Assembly (NCBI RefSeq): GCF_004117875.1
Contig: NZ_RAHW01000006.1
Span: 62,001 to 126,000, forward strand
Source: Geomonas oryzae
GTDB taxonomy: Bacteria > Desulfobacterota > Desulfuromonadia > Geobacterales > Geobacteraceae
Reading direction: 5' to 3'
Length of the DNA: 64,000 bases
In this document: piece by piece, positions 20,186-27,442 of the stretch
Position numbering within the stretch: position 1 is the first letter of the stretch
Layout of the letters: every line of letters begins with the position of its first letter
Program-made: the position numbers and the translations under genes
The notes under the pieces: generated by a model
What the model was told of the DNA's origin: nothing
The model's database searches: none
What the model saw: the letters and a program-made list of their open reading frames with translations, nothing else

Positions 20186-21952
20186 CTACAGCAGCGCCTT
20201 CAGCTCCGCGATCAGGTCGCCCAGGAGGTCGTAGCCCCCCTGCCAGAAGCTGGGGTCGCTGAAGACGATGCCTGCGGGGGCAAGGGTGTCGCCGGGCGAC
20301 TTGGATCCGCCGTCGGCCAGGATGTCGCGGTAGACGGGCACGAAGCTCTCGCGCTCCTTCAGGTAGCGCTGGAACAGCGACAGCACCACCAGTTCCGCGC
20401 AGGTGTAGGAGTAGCAGTAGAAACGTGCGTGGATGAAGTGGGAGATGTAGCTCCAGCCGTACCGGTAAGGCTCGATCATCTCGACCGAGTCGCCGTAGAG
20501 CTTCGCGTTCTCACTCCACCAGAGGTCGCAGAGTTCGTTGGCGGTGAGAAGACCGTCGTTGCGCCTTAAGTGCATCTGCTCCTCGAACCTGGTGAGGACG
20601 TTCTGCCTGAAGGTGGTGGCGATGATGTCCTCGATCTTTGCGCACAGAAGGGACTTCTTCACCTCGACGTCGGTCTCGCGCTCAAGCAACTGCCGGGTGA
20701 GGAGCATCTCGCCGAACACCGAGGCGGTCTCGGCAAGGGGCAGCGGCGGGTGGTAGTTGAGCATGGTTTGGCGCTGCGCGAGCAGGTAGTGGATGCCGTG
20801 CCCGACCTCGTGGGCGATGGTCGCCACGTCGCGCAGGTTTCCGGTGAAGTTCAAAAGCAGGTAAGGGGGGAGCTCCGGGGTCATCCCCATGCAGAAGGCG
20901 CCGCCGCTCTTGCCGGGACGGGGCATGACGTCCACGCGCCTGCCGGTGAAGAAGGAGTCCGCTAACTGGGCGAACTCTTCGGAGAAGCCGCGGTACGCCT
21001 CAACCGTCATGGCGCGCGCTTCCTCGAAGCTGTATTTGCGGTCGCTCTCGGTGAGGGGAGCGTAGACGTCGGTGTTTTTCAGCTTCGGCATGCCGAGCAG
21101 CCGGGCCTTCAGGCGGAAGTACTCCTGCGCCAGCGGGTAGTTCTTCTCGGAGACCTGCATGAGGCTTTCGACCACCTCGTTGGGGATCTCGTTGCCGAGG
21201 TTGGTCGGCTCCATCGGGTGCCGGTAGTTCCTAAGCTCCATCTCCTGGGAATGGTCCAGCGCCACGTTGTTGAACACCGCGGAATAGAGGATGCCGTTTT
21301 CCTCGTGCTTTTTGAGGAAGGTGCCGAAGGCGCGCTCGCGCACCTCCGCGTCCGGGTGGTGCAGAAGGGCGAGCAGTTCCTCGCCGGTCACCTCTTTGGT
21401 CTCCCCGTCCATCTCGAGGGTGTAGCGCAGCGAGGCGGAGACCTCGTCGAAGAGACGGCAGAAGGCCTGCACCCCGGTCAGGCTCTTTTGGGAAAGCAGA
21501 CTCTCCTCCCGCTCGGAAAGGGTGTGCGCCTTGAACTTGCGCAGCACCTCGAGGAAGTGACGGTAGTTATCGAGCAGGCTGTCCTTGACGAGCTTTTGAA
21601 ACGGCTCTTCCTCCATCTGGATGATCTCGAGATCGAAGAAGAGGAGCTCCCGCCCCATGGCGTTTCCGAACTCCTGGGACTTCTGGGAGAGCCGTTTGTG
21701 CAGATCGCTCTCGCTGTCGGCGGCGAAAAGCAGGTGCGCGTAGAGTTGGGGCACCGCCAGATCCTCCTGCAGCTTCTCGTAGCTCTTGAGCGCTTCGAGG
21801 AGCCCCTCGGCGGATAGCTCGGCTACCTTGCCGCGGTAGCGCTCCCTGAACGCTGCGACCTGCGAGGCAGCCCCCTCGAAAGCCTGGTTCAGCTCGGGTG
21901 CTGAAGGGGAAGAGTAAAGCGGGGTGGTATCCCAGCAGAGGTTGTCGGACAT
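20186..21952 (-). CDS. pepF: Oligoendopeptidase F (M3 family zinc peptidase)
   Basis: 588 aa cytoplasmic metallopeptidase that degrades oligopeptides. The zinc motif HEVGH is at residues 381-385 (H381, E382, H385); the third ligand Glu is expected in the following helix (LPLAETASVFGE). The N-terminal part WDTTPLYSSPSAPEL and the C-terminal YRYGWSYISHFIHARFYCYSY are typical of the M3B subfamily and the length matches. It has a clear ribosome site (AGGAGG) before the ATG and its own promoter on the minus strand. It is convergent with acnB. Confidence 0.94.
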   Translation of the reverse strand: MSDNLCWDTTPLYSSPSAPELNQAFEGAASQVAAFRERYRGKVAELSAEGLLEALKSYEKLQEDLAVPQLYAHLLFAADSESDLHKRLSQKSQEFGNAMGRELLFFDLEIIQMEEEPFQKLVKDSLLDNYRHFLEVLRKFKAHTLSEREESLLSQKSLTGVQAFCRLFDEVSASLRYTLEMDGETKEVTGEELLALLHHPDAEVRERAFGTFLKKHEENGILYSAVFNNVALDHSQEMELRNYRHPMEPTNLGNEIPNEVVESLMQVSEKNYPLAQEYFRLKARLLGMPKLKNTDVYAPLTESDRKYSFEEARAMTVEAYRGFSEEFAQLADSFFTGRRVDVMPRPGKSGGAFCMGMTPELPPYLLLNFTGNLRDVATIAHEVGHGIHYLLAQRQTMLNYHPPLPLAETASVFGEMLLTRQLLERETDVEVKKSLLCAKIEDIIATTFRQNVLTRFEEQMHLRRNDGLLTANELCDLWWSENAKLYGDSVEMIEPYRYGWSYISHFIHARFYCYSYTCAELVVLSLFQRYLKERESFVPVYRDILADGGSKSPGDTLAPAGIVFSDPSFWQGGYDLLGDLIAELKALL

Positions 21953-22002
21953 GCGGCCTCCTGAAAAGCTGATTTCGTAATGATTTCAAAAGAATGGAAC
22001 CG

Positions 22003-22031
22003 ATAGTAATGCATGGTCGGCACGGTGTCAA
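22003..22031 (-). promoter_or_regulatory. pepF promoter
   Basis: Read on the minus strand: TTGACA (22031-22026), 17-bp spacer, TACTAT (22008-22003), about 50 bp upstream of the pepF ATG. Consensus -35 with ideal spacing. Confidence 0.75.
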
Positions 22032-22089
22032 GAAAGGGCGCCCCATGGTGCACGGGAGAAATCAACGGCCGTTGCTGCACTTCCGCGCC

Positions 22090-22117
22090 TTGACAACAAA
22101 AAGGGGCGCGATAGAAA
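22090..22117 (+). promoter_or_regulatory. Candidate promoter of the Fis-type HTH gene
   Basis: TTGACA (22090-22095), 16-bp spacer, TAGAAA (22112-22117). It diverges from the pepF promoter and leaves a leader of about 115 nt before the ATG at 22243; an AT-rich block with TATAAT (22136-22141) lies just downstream without a matching -35. Confidence 0.5.
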
Positions 22118-22242
22118 TAGCACTTGTTAAAAAAATATAATATTCAAACGTCAGCCGCTGACAGCGCTTCTCCTGTGGGGGTGGCAGGAAGCCGCTCCTG
22201 CAAGTGGTTCTTTCGTTAACCGCTAGTGCGAGGATGAACGCC

Positions 22243-22623
22243 ATGAAAAAGCGTCAGGTGGTTCAGGATGCGGCTTTTCAACCTGCACCGGGGACGGCGA
22301 CAGGTTGTGACCGTTTCGGGGCAGGAAGCGGTGGCCAGTGCATCGTGTTGCAGCGGCTTTTTTCCTGCCGCAATGACGCGTTGGCAGCGGGCACGGAAGC
22401 GGGGCACGGCGCCGATGTCGGGTGCAGCGTGGGGGCCATGGCCTTCGCGTCGCTCACTCTTCGTGAAGCGCGGGACAGGGTCGAGCGGTGGATGGTGTAC
22501 GACGCTATCCGCGCCTGTGCGGGAAACATGAGCAAGGCGGCGGACATGCTGGGCGTCAGCCGTCCGGCCCTTTACGATCTGGTGAAGAAGTACGGGGTAT
22601 GCAGGATCAAGACGCGCGGCTGA
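22243..22623 (+). CDS. Orphan Fis-type helix-turn-helix protein
   Basis: 126 aa. Only the last 50 residues are recognisable: SLTLREARDRVERWMVYDAI followed by GNMSKAADMLGVSRPALYDL is the Fis-type DNA-binding domain found at the C-terminus of NtrC-family sigma54 activators, closest in style to the PrsR (PEP-CTERM) response regulators. The receiver and AAA+ domains are absent; the first 70 residues are low-complexity and Cys-rich with no known domain. The ATG at 22243 has GAGG nine bases upstream; ATG 22234 is an alternative. It may be a small DNA-binding protein or the remnant of a larger activator. Confidence 0.6.
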   Translation: MKKRQVVQDAAFQPAPGTATGCDRFGAGSGGQCIVLQRLFSCRNDALAAGTEAGHGADVGCSVGAMAFASLTLREARDRVERWMVYDAIRACAGNMSKAADMLGVSRPALYDLVKKYGVCRIKTRG

Positions 22624-22626
22624 CGG

Positions 22627-23322
22627 TCAGATACGTACGGCCATGCCGCCGTCGCGCGGGATCAGTTCGCTGAAATAATGGATGGTGTGAAAGTCTTTCG
22701 ACTGGAGCGGCTGCATCGTCGAGCTGAAGCGACCGACATAAATCAGGTAGCGGATGCCGAAGAGGCGCGCCGTCCCCAGGTTGGTCTCGCTGTCCTCTCC
22801 CAGCATGGTTCTTTCAGGATCGTACGGTACCTTCCTCTGCAATTCCCCCCAGAAGAGCGGATCCTCCTTTGGCAGTCCCAGGTCGTGGGCGGAGATGATG
22901 CCGTCGAAGTAGCCGCCGATCGTGGTCCGGCGCAGTTTCAGGTTCAGCGTCTTGCCGTGGGCGTTGGTGACCAGGTAGACCTTCTTGCCGTGCTGGCGCA
23001 GGAAAAGGAGAAACTCGGTCACGAACGGGTGCACCGCGATCAGGTGGTGCACCTCTTCCTTCAGCACCGGGATGTCGAGGCCCAGTTGCGCGGACCAGTA
23101 ATCGAGGTCGGTCCAGTTGAGGGTCCTCTCCTGGGAGCGGAACATGCGGTAGAGCTTTTCCCTCGCCGCGCTCTCGTCGATGCCGTTTTTTTCGGCGTAG
23201 CGTCTCGGGACGTGCTCGAGCCAGAAGTGGTCGTCGAAGTGGCGGTCCAGCAGGGTGCCGTCCATGTCGAGGTGGACGGTGTCGATCAGGTTCCAGTCTA
23301 CTTGCAGGGGGGGGAGGGGCAT
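22627..23322 (-). CDS. yrfG: HAD-superfamily nucleotidase, YrfG-like (GMP/IMP phosphatase)
   Basis: 231 aa. HAD motif I is DMDGTLLD (nucleophile first Asp), motif II is LVTNAH, motif III/IV is LPKEDPLFW and MLGEDSETNL. The pattern DTVHLDMDGTLLD ... FDDHFWLEHVPRRYAEKNG ... LNWTDLDYWSAQLGLDI follows E. coli YrfG, a purine-nucleotide 5'-phosphatase, throughout. The stop is 4 bp from that of the convergent HTH gene. It follows thrC on the same strand after 67 bp that hold a GTCNGAC repeat. Substrate assignment is from family resemblance only. Confidence 0.8.
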   Translation of the reverse strand: MPLPPLQVDWNLIDTVHLDMDGTLLDRHFDDHFWLEHVPRRYAEKNGIDESAAREKLYRMFRSQERTLNWTDLDYWSAQLGLDIPVLKEEVHHLIAVHPFVTEFLLFLRQHGKKVYLVTNAHGKTLNLKLRRTTIGGYFDGIISAHDLGLPKEDPLFWGELQRKVPYDPERTMLGEDSETNLGTARLFGIRYLIYVGRFSSTMQPLQSKDFHTIHYFSELIPRDGGMAVRI

Positions 23323-23345
23323 TCGGGGGTCTCTTTTGTTATCTG

Positions 23346-23389
23346 ACCCGTCCGACCGGTCTGACCAGTCGGACAGGTCAGACGTCAGA
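23346..23389. repeat. GTCNGAC-type 9-bp repeat cluster between thrC and yrfG
   Basis: A run of 9-mers GTCCGACCG, GTCTGACCA, GTCGGACAG, GTCAGACG (23350-23385) with partial copies on both sides. Each heptamer core GTCNGAC is its own complement. The run abuts the thrC stop codon. Same family as at 20124, 59291 and 59808. Confidence 0.8.
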
Positions 23390-24766
23390 CTAAGCTTTGG
23401 CTTTAACGAAGGCTTTCACCAGCTCTTTGTCCGCAGCCATGATCTCGCAGCGGGTTTCCTTGCCTTGCAGGGCGGCGAGCTGGGGCGGCAGCTCGGCGGG
23501 GGCGCCGATGGCGCGCTCGACGGCGTCACCGAACTTCGCCGGGTGCGCGGTGGCAAGGCAGACGACGGCCGGATGCCCCTTCACGCACTCGAGGGCGGCG
23601 CGCACCCCGACCGCGGTGTGCGGGTCGAGCACGTAGCCGGTCTCCTTGTTGAAGGTGGCGATGGTGTCGAGGGTCATCGACTCGTTCACGGTGCAGCTAA
23701 GGAATTCTTCCTTGACGCGCTGCACCTCTTCCGCGGTGAAAACGATCTTGCCGGTCTGCTGCAGCTCGGCAAAGGCGCTTCTCACGCGCTCCGGATTTTC
23801 GTTGAAGAGGTAATAGAGGTAGCGCTCCAGGTTGGATGCGAGCTGGATGTCCATGGAAGGGGAGACGGTCTGCACCACCTTCCCCAGGGAGTAGTCGCCG
23901 CTTTGCACGAAGCGCGAAAGGATGTTGTTCTCGTTGGTGGCGAGCAGGAGCTTCTCCACCGGGAGTCCCATCCGCTTCGCGAGGTAGCCCGCGAAGATGT
24001 CGCCGAAGTTCCCGGTCGGAACGGAGAACACCACTTCCCCCTGCTCGGGGAGCCTGCCCCAGGCGTAGAAGTAGTAGACCACCTGGGCGAGCACGCGGGC
24101 CCAGTTGATCGAGTTCACCGCGCCGAGCGCGTACTCTTTCTTGAATTCGAGGTCGTTGAACAGGGTCTTCACGATATTCTGGCAGTCGTCGAAGGTCCCT
24201 TCTACGGCGATGTTGTGCACGTTGGCGTCGAGCACGCTGGTCATCTGCAGCGCCTGGATGGGAGAGGTCTTCAGGTGCGGGTGCAGGATGAAGATGTTGA
24301 TGTTCTCCTTGCCGCGCACCCCCGCAATGGCGGCGCTCCCGGTGTCGCCGGAGGTGGCGCCCAGGATGTTCATCTTCTCGCCGCGCTCCTTCAAAAGGTA
24401 CTCGAAGAGGTTCCCGAGCAGCTGCAGCGCCACGTCCTTGAAGGCGAGGGTGGGACCGTGGAAGAGCTCCAGGATGTAGACGCCGTCCTTTTTCACCAGG
24501 GGAGTCGTCTCCTGGTGCTCGAAGGTCCCGTAGGAACGGTCGATGAGCGCTTTCAGGTCGGCGCCCGGGATGTCGGTGGCGAAGAGGGAGATGATATTGA
24601 AAGCGAGCTCACGGTAGGGGAGTTTGGACCATGCGGCAAGGGTGCCACGGTCGAGCTGCGGGATGCTCTCCGGCAGAATAAGGCCGCCGTCGGTGGCAAG
24701 CCCCATCATTACTGCGTCCTTGAACCCGATCGGGGCGATGTTTCCCCTGGTGCTTATGTATTTCAT
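23390..24766 (-). CDS. thrC: Threonine synthase
   Basis: 458 aa PLP enzyme that converts O-phosphohomoserine to threonine. The start MKYISTRGNIAPIGFKDAV is the standard N-terminus of the ThrC type found in E. coli and fungi; the frame extends 17 codons upstream without family match. The PLP lysine lies in GPTLAFKDVALQLLG and the phosphate-binding loop is GATSGDTGSAAI. VPTGNFGDIFAGYLA and ATNENNIL are further signatures. A purine-rich ribosome site GGAAAGAGA precedes the ATG. No other threonine-pathway gene lies in the window. Confidence 0.95.
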   Translation of the reverse strand: MKYISTRGNIAPIGFKDAVMMGLATDGGLILPESIPQLDRGTLAAWSKLPYRELAFNIISLFATDIPGADLKALIDRSYGTFEHQETTPLVKKDGVYILELFHGPTLAFKDVALQLLGNLFEYLLKERGEKMNILGATSGDTGSAAIAGVRGKENINIFILHPHLKTSPIQALQMTSVLDANVHNIAVEGTFDDCQNIVKTLFNDLEFKKEYALGAVNSINWARVLAQVVYYFYAWGRLPEQGEVVFSVPTGNFGDIFAGYLAKRMGLPVEKLLLATNENNILSRFVQSGDYSLGKVVQTVSPSMDIQLASNLERYLYYLFNENPERVRSAFAELQQTGKIVFTAEEVQRVKEEFLSCTVNESMTLDTIATFNKETGYVLDPHTAVGVRAALECVKGHPAVVCLATAHPAKFGDAVERAIGAPAELPPQLAALQGKETRCEIMAADKELVKAFVKAKA

Positions 24767-25071
24767 GTCGGTTCTCTTTCCTTTTACAGGTTTTTGTGCC
24801 GTTTTCGGCGACGCCAATATATAGCAGCTAATGGTCTAAAAGTGAAGCGATTGCTGGGTTGCTGACTGTGGGCAGGTCCTCCTTGACTGCCGTGACTTAC
24901 ACGCGGCGCCCGGGAGCACACAGGAAAAAACGGCGGTCTCTTGAATTTCCCCAATGTCTCGTGCGGCGGCTAAAGTTCCCCGTCCTTCCGGCAGAAGAAA
25001 AAGTGGCGCTGGATGAGGCCGATAACATGCCTGAAAGCCCGAAAAAACAGCTCACTCTGGGAAAAAAGCGC
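24767..25071. other. Intergenic region between thrC and rimP
   Basis: About 300 bp with no supported gene. A plus-strand frame at 24859-25101 (80 codons, TTG start, basic, ending in GKKRLHKEGFHGN) has no ribosome site and no family I recognise; I treat it as chance. The region must hold the thrC promoter on the minus strand, but I see no convincing hexamers. Confidence 0.5.
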
Positions 25072-25100
25072 TTGCATAAAGAAGGCTTCCATGGTAATTA
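25072..25100 (+). promoter_or_regulatory. Candidate promoter of the rimP-nusA-infB operon
   Basis: TTGCAT (25072-25077), 17-bp spacer, TAATTA (25095-25100). Transcription would start near 25107 and immediately meet the terminator at 25126-25156, before rimP. Confidence 0.55.
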
Positions 25101-25125
25101 ATGGCGTACATGTTAACGTTCACTC

Positions 25126-25156
25126 AAAAGTGAGCTCCTCCGGCTCGCTTTTTTTT
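25126..25156 (+). terminator. Intrinsic terminator/attenuator in the rimP leader
   Basis: AAAAGTGAGC (25126-25135) pairs with GCTCGCTTTT (25143-25152; one T-G wobble) over a 7-nt loop, followed by T to 25156. It lies 16 bp upstream of the rimP ATG. A ten-codon frame (ATG 25101 to TGA 25131-25133, MAYMLTFTQK) ends inside the 5' arm of the hairpin, so ribosome position could affect folding. Confidence 0.75.
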
Positions 25157-25172
25157 ATGGGAAAACCTAGAG

Positions 25173-25652
25173 ATGGCCAAGGTTGATGTAGCAGAAAGAG
25201 TCACTGAAATCGTTGCAGAGATCGGCGCGCCGCTCGGGATCGATCTGGTCGACCTCGAGTACAAGCGCGAGGGGCGCGACATGGTGCTCAGGATCTTCCT
25301 CGAGAAGGAAGGCGGGATCACCCTGGACGACTGCGCCGACGTGAGCCGCCAGCTCTCCGACATCCTGGACGTCGAGGACTTCATGCCGGAGCGCTACGAC
25401 CTGGAGGTCTCCTCGCCGGGGATCTGCCGTCCGCTCAAGAAGCTCGCCGACTACGAGCGTTTCGCGGGGCACCTGGTTAAGGTGAAGACCTTCGAGATGC
25501 TCGCCGACGATGCGGGGAACAAGCGCAAGACCTTCACCGGGAAGCTCCTTGGTGTTGCGGACGGGGTGATCAGCATCGACCTCACCGAGGGTCAGCATGC
25601 GTCCGTCCCGCTGGACAAGGTGGCCAAGGCCAACCTCGAATTCGAATTCTAA
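25173..25652 (+). CDS. rimP: Ribosome maturation factor RimP
   Basis: 159 aa, needed for 30S subunit maturation. The two RimP domains are visible: an N-terminal alpha/beta domain with GIDLVDLEYKREGRDMVLRIFLEK and LDDCADVSRQLSDILD, then YDLEVSSPGICRPLKKLADYERFAGHL leading into the Sm-like C-terminal barrel. First gene of the conserved rimP-nusA-infB order. The ribosome site is weak (GGGA ten bases upstream), which may matter with the terminator close by. Confidence 0.96.
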   Translation: MAKVDVAERVTEIVAEIGAPLGIDLVDLEYKREGRDMVLRIFLEKEGGITLDDCADVSRQLSDILDVEDFMPERYDLEVSSPGICRPLKKLADYERFAGHLVKVKTFEMLADDAGNKRKTFTGKLLGVADGVISIDLTEGQHASVPLDKVAKANLEFEF

Positions 25653-25691
25653 AATTTCTATTTGTAATTATCAGCAGAAGGAGACAGTCAC

Positions 25692-26846
25692 GTGGAAACG
25701 AGCTTTAACCTCAAGCACACGATCGACCAGATCGTAAAAGAGAAGGGTATCGATAAAAGTATTGTGGTAGAGGCGCTGGAACAGGCAGTGCTGACCGCCG
25801 CCAACAAGAAATTTCGCAATACCCGTGATCTGGAGGCGCACTACAACCCCGAGATCGGCGAGGTTGAGCTGTTCGAGTTCGTGACCGTCGTGGAAGAGGT
25901 GCAGGATTCCTACCGCGAGATCGAGCTCGACGAGGCCCGCGAGGAGGATCCGGACGTCGAGATCGGCGACTCCATCGGCATGAAGATGGACGCCTCCGGC
26001 TTTTCGAGGATCGCCGCGCAGACCGCCAAGCAGGTGATCATTCAGCGCGTGCGTGAGGCTGAGCGCGAGACCATCTTCAACGAGTTCCAGGAGCGCCAGG
26101 GCGAGATCGTGAACGGCGTCGTGCGCCGTTTCGAGAAGGGCGACCTGATCGTCGATCTCGGCCGCGCCGAGGCGCTTCTCCCGCACAAGGAGCAGGCTCC
26201 GCGCGAGGTGTACCGTCAGGGCGACCGCGTTAAGGCACTCATCACCGAGATCCGCATGACCACCAAAGGGCCGCAGATCATGCTCTCCCGCACCCATCCC
26301 CAGATGCTCGCCAAGCTGTTCGAGGCCGAGGTTCCGGAGATCGCCGAGGGGATCGTCGAAATCAAGAGCGTCGTGCGTGAGCCGGGGGGGCGCGCGAAGA
26401 TCGCCGTCTACTCCCACGATGGCGACGTCGATCCGGTCGGCGCCTGCGTCGGCATGCGCGGCTCCCGCGTCCAGAACGTGGTCTCCGAGCTGCGCGGCGA
26501 GAAGATCGACATCATCCCGTGGAGCGAGGACATCGCACGCTTCGCATGCAACGCACTGGCTCCTGCCGTGGTCACCAAGGTGTACGTCGACGAGGAGGAG
26601 TACGCCATGGAGGTCATCGTGGCCGACGACCAGCTCTCGCTCGCCATCGGCAAACGCGGCCAGAACGTCCGCCTTGCCGCCAAACTGACCGGCTGGAAGA
26701 TCGACATCAAGAGCGAGACCCGCATGGCCGAGGCCGAGCTGCAGCAGTTCGCCTCCTATGACGGCACCGAGGCGGCCGACGCCGAAGAGGCTGAGGAAGT
26801 AGCCGAGAGTGTCGAACCCGCAGTAGAGGCGGTCGAAGAGGACTAA
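25692..26846 (+). CDS. nusA: Transcription termination/antitermination factor NusA
   Basis: 384 aa RNA polymerase-binding factor. It has an N-terminal domain ([21 protein letters not shown]), an S1 domain (about 135-200), KH1 and KH2 (about 230-345; [26 protein letters not shown] and [20 protein letters not shown]), and an acidic Ala/Glu tail. The extra C-terminal acidic repeats of E. coli NusA are missing, as in most bacteria. The start is GTG at 25692, with GAAGGAGA 7-14 bp upstream. Confidence 0.96.
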   Translation: METSFNLKHTIDQIVKEKGIDKSIVVEALEQAVLTAANKKFRNTRDLEAHYNPEIGEVELFEFVTVVEEVQDSYREIELDEAREEDPDVEIGDSIGMKMDASGFSRIAAQTAKQVIIQRVREAERETIFNEFQERQGEIVNGVVRRFEKGDLIVDLGRAEALLPHKEQAPREVYRQGDRVKALITEIRMTTKGPQIMLSRTHPQMLAKLFEAEVPEIAEGIVEIKSVVREPGGRAKIAVYSHDGDVDPVGACVGMRGSRVQNVVSELRGEKIDIIPWSEDIARFACNALAPAVVTKVYVDEEEYAMEVIVADDQLSLAIGKRGQNVRLAAKLTGWKIDIKSETRMAEAELQQFASYDGTEAADAEEAEEVAESVEPAVEAVEED

Positions 26847-26848
26847 GG

Positions 26849-27442
26849 ATGACGAAGGCCGCACCACAGAGAAGTTGCCTCGCCTGCCGTGAGACGAAGG
26901 ACAAGGGCGAGCTCCTTCGCTTCGTGCTGGCCCCGGACCGCACCCTCGTGCCGGACCTGCAGAACAAGCTCCCCGGGCGCGGCGCGTACACCTGCATGAA
27001 GGGGGCGTGCCTGAAACAGGCGGCCCAGAAAAAGCAGTTCGCCCGCGGCTTCAAGGGTGAGGTGCTGGGCGCCGACGCGGACGGGCTCCTGAAGCAGGTG
27101 ATCCACAAGCTCGAGGAGCGCATCGCCTCCTACGTAAGCCTCGCCAACAAGGCGGGGAAGGTGGTTTCGGGTTCGGATCAGGTACAGGAAAAGCTGAAGA
27201 AGGGTGGGGCGGGGCTTTTGTTCGTCGCCACCGATATCTCGCCCGATATCGGCGAGAAGTTCAGGGGGCTCGCGAAGCTGAAGGAAGTCCCCTGCATCTC
27301 CCTGTTCACCAAGGAGCGCCTTGGCGAACTTCTGGGAAAGGAACTCAGAAGCGTCCTGGTTGTTATGGAAAGCGGCTTCGTGGGCTCGATTGAATTGGAA
27401 ATGGAAAAGTACAGGAACTTCTTTGAGGAGGAGCGTGAGTAG
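26849..27442 (+). CDS. YlxR (DUF448) - ribosomal protein L7Ae-like fusion
   Basis: 197 aa. Residues about 1-75 are a YlxR domain (RSCLACRETKDKGELLRFV, LPGRGAYTCMKGACL), a small nucleic-acid-binding fold found between nusA and infB. Residues about 90-190 form an L7Ae/L30e-like domain (ASYVSLANKAGKVVSGSDQV, GAGLLFVATDIS). In Firmicutes these are two genes (ylxR, ylxQ); here they are one polypeptide. It begins 2 bp after nusA and its stop abuts infB. Role: RNA binding, possibly ribosome-associated or gene-regulatory. Confidence 0.9.
   Translation: MTKAAPQRSCLACRETKDKGELLRFVLAPDRTLVPDLQNKLPGRGAYTCMKGACLKQAAQKKQFARGFKGEVLGADADGLLKQVIHKLEERIASYVSLANKAGKVVSGSDQVQEKLKKGGAGLLFVATDISPDIGEKFRGLAKLKEVPCISLFTKERLGELLGKELRSVLVVMESGFVGSIELEMEKYRNFFEEERE

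Noticed and set aside
23255-24865. 536-codon plus-strand frame over thrC
   Set aside because: Runs through the repeat and antisense to threonine synthase; no ribosome site, no homology.
24859-25101. 80-codon frame upstream of rimP
   Set aside because: TTG start, no ribosome site, no recognisable family, and it overlaps the rimP promoter hexamers.
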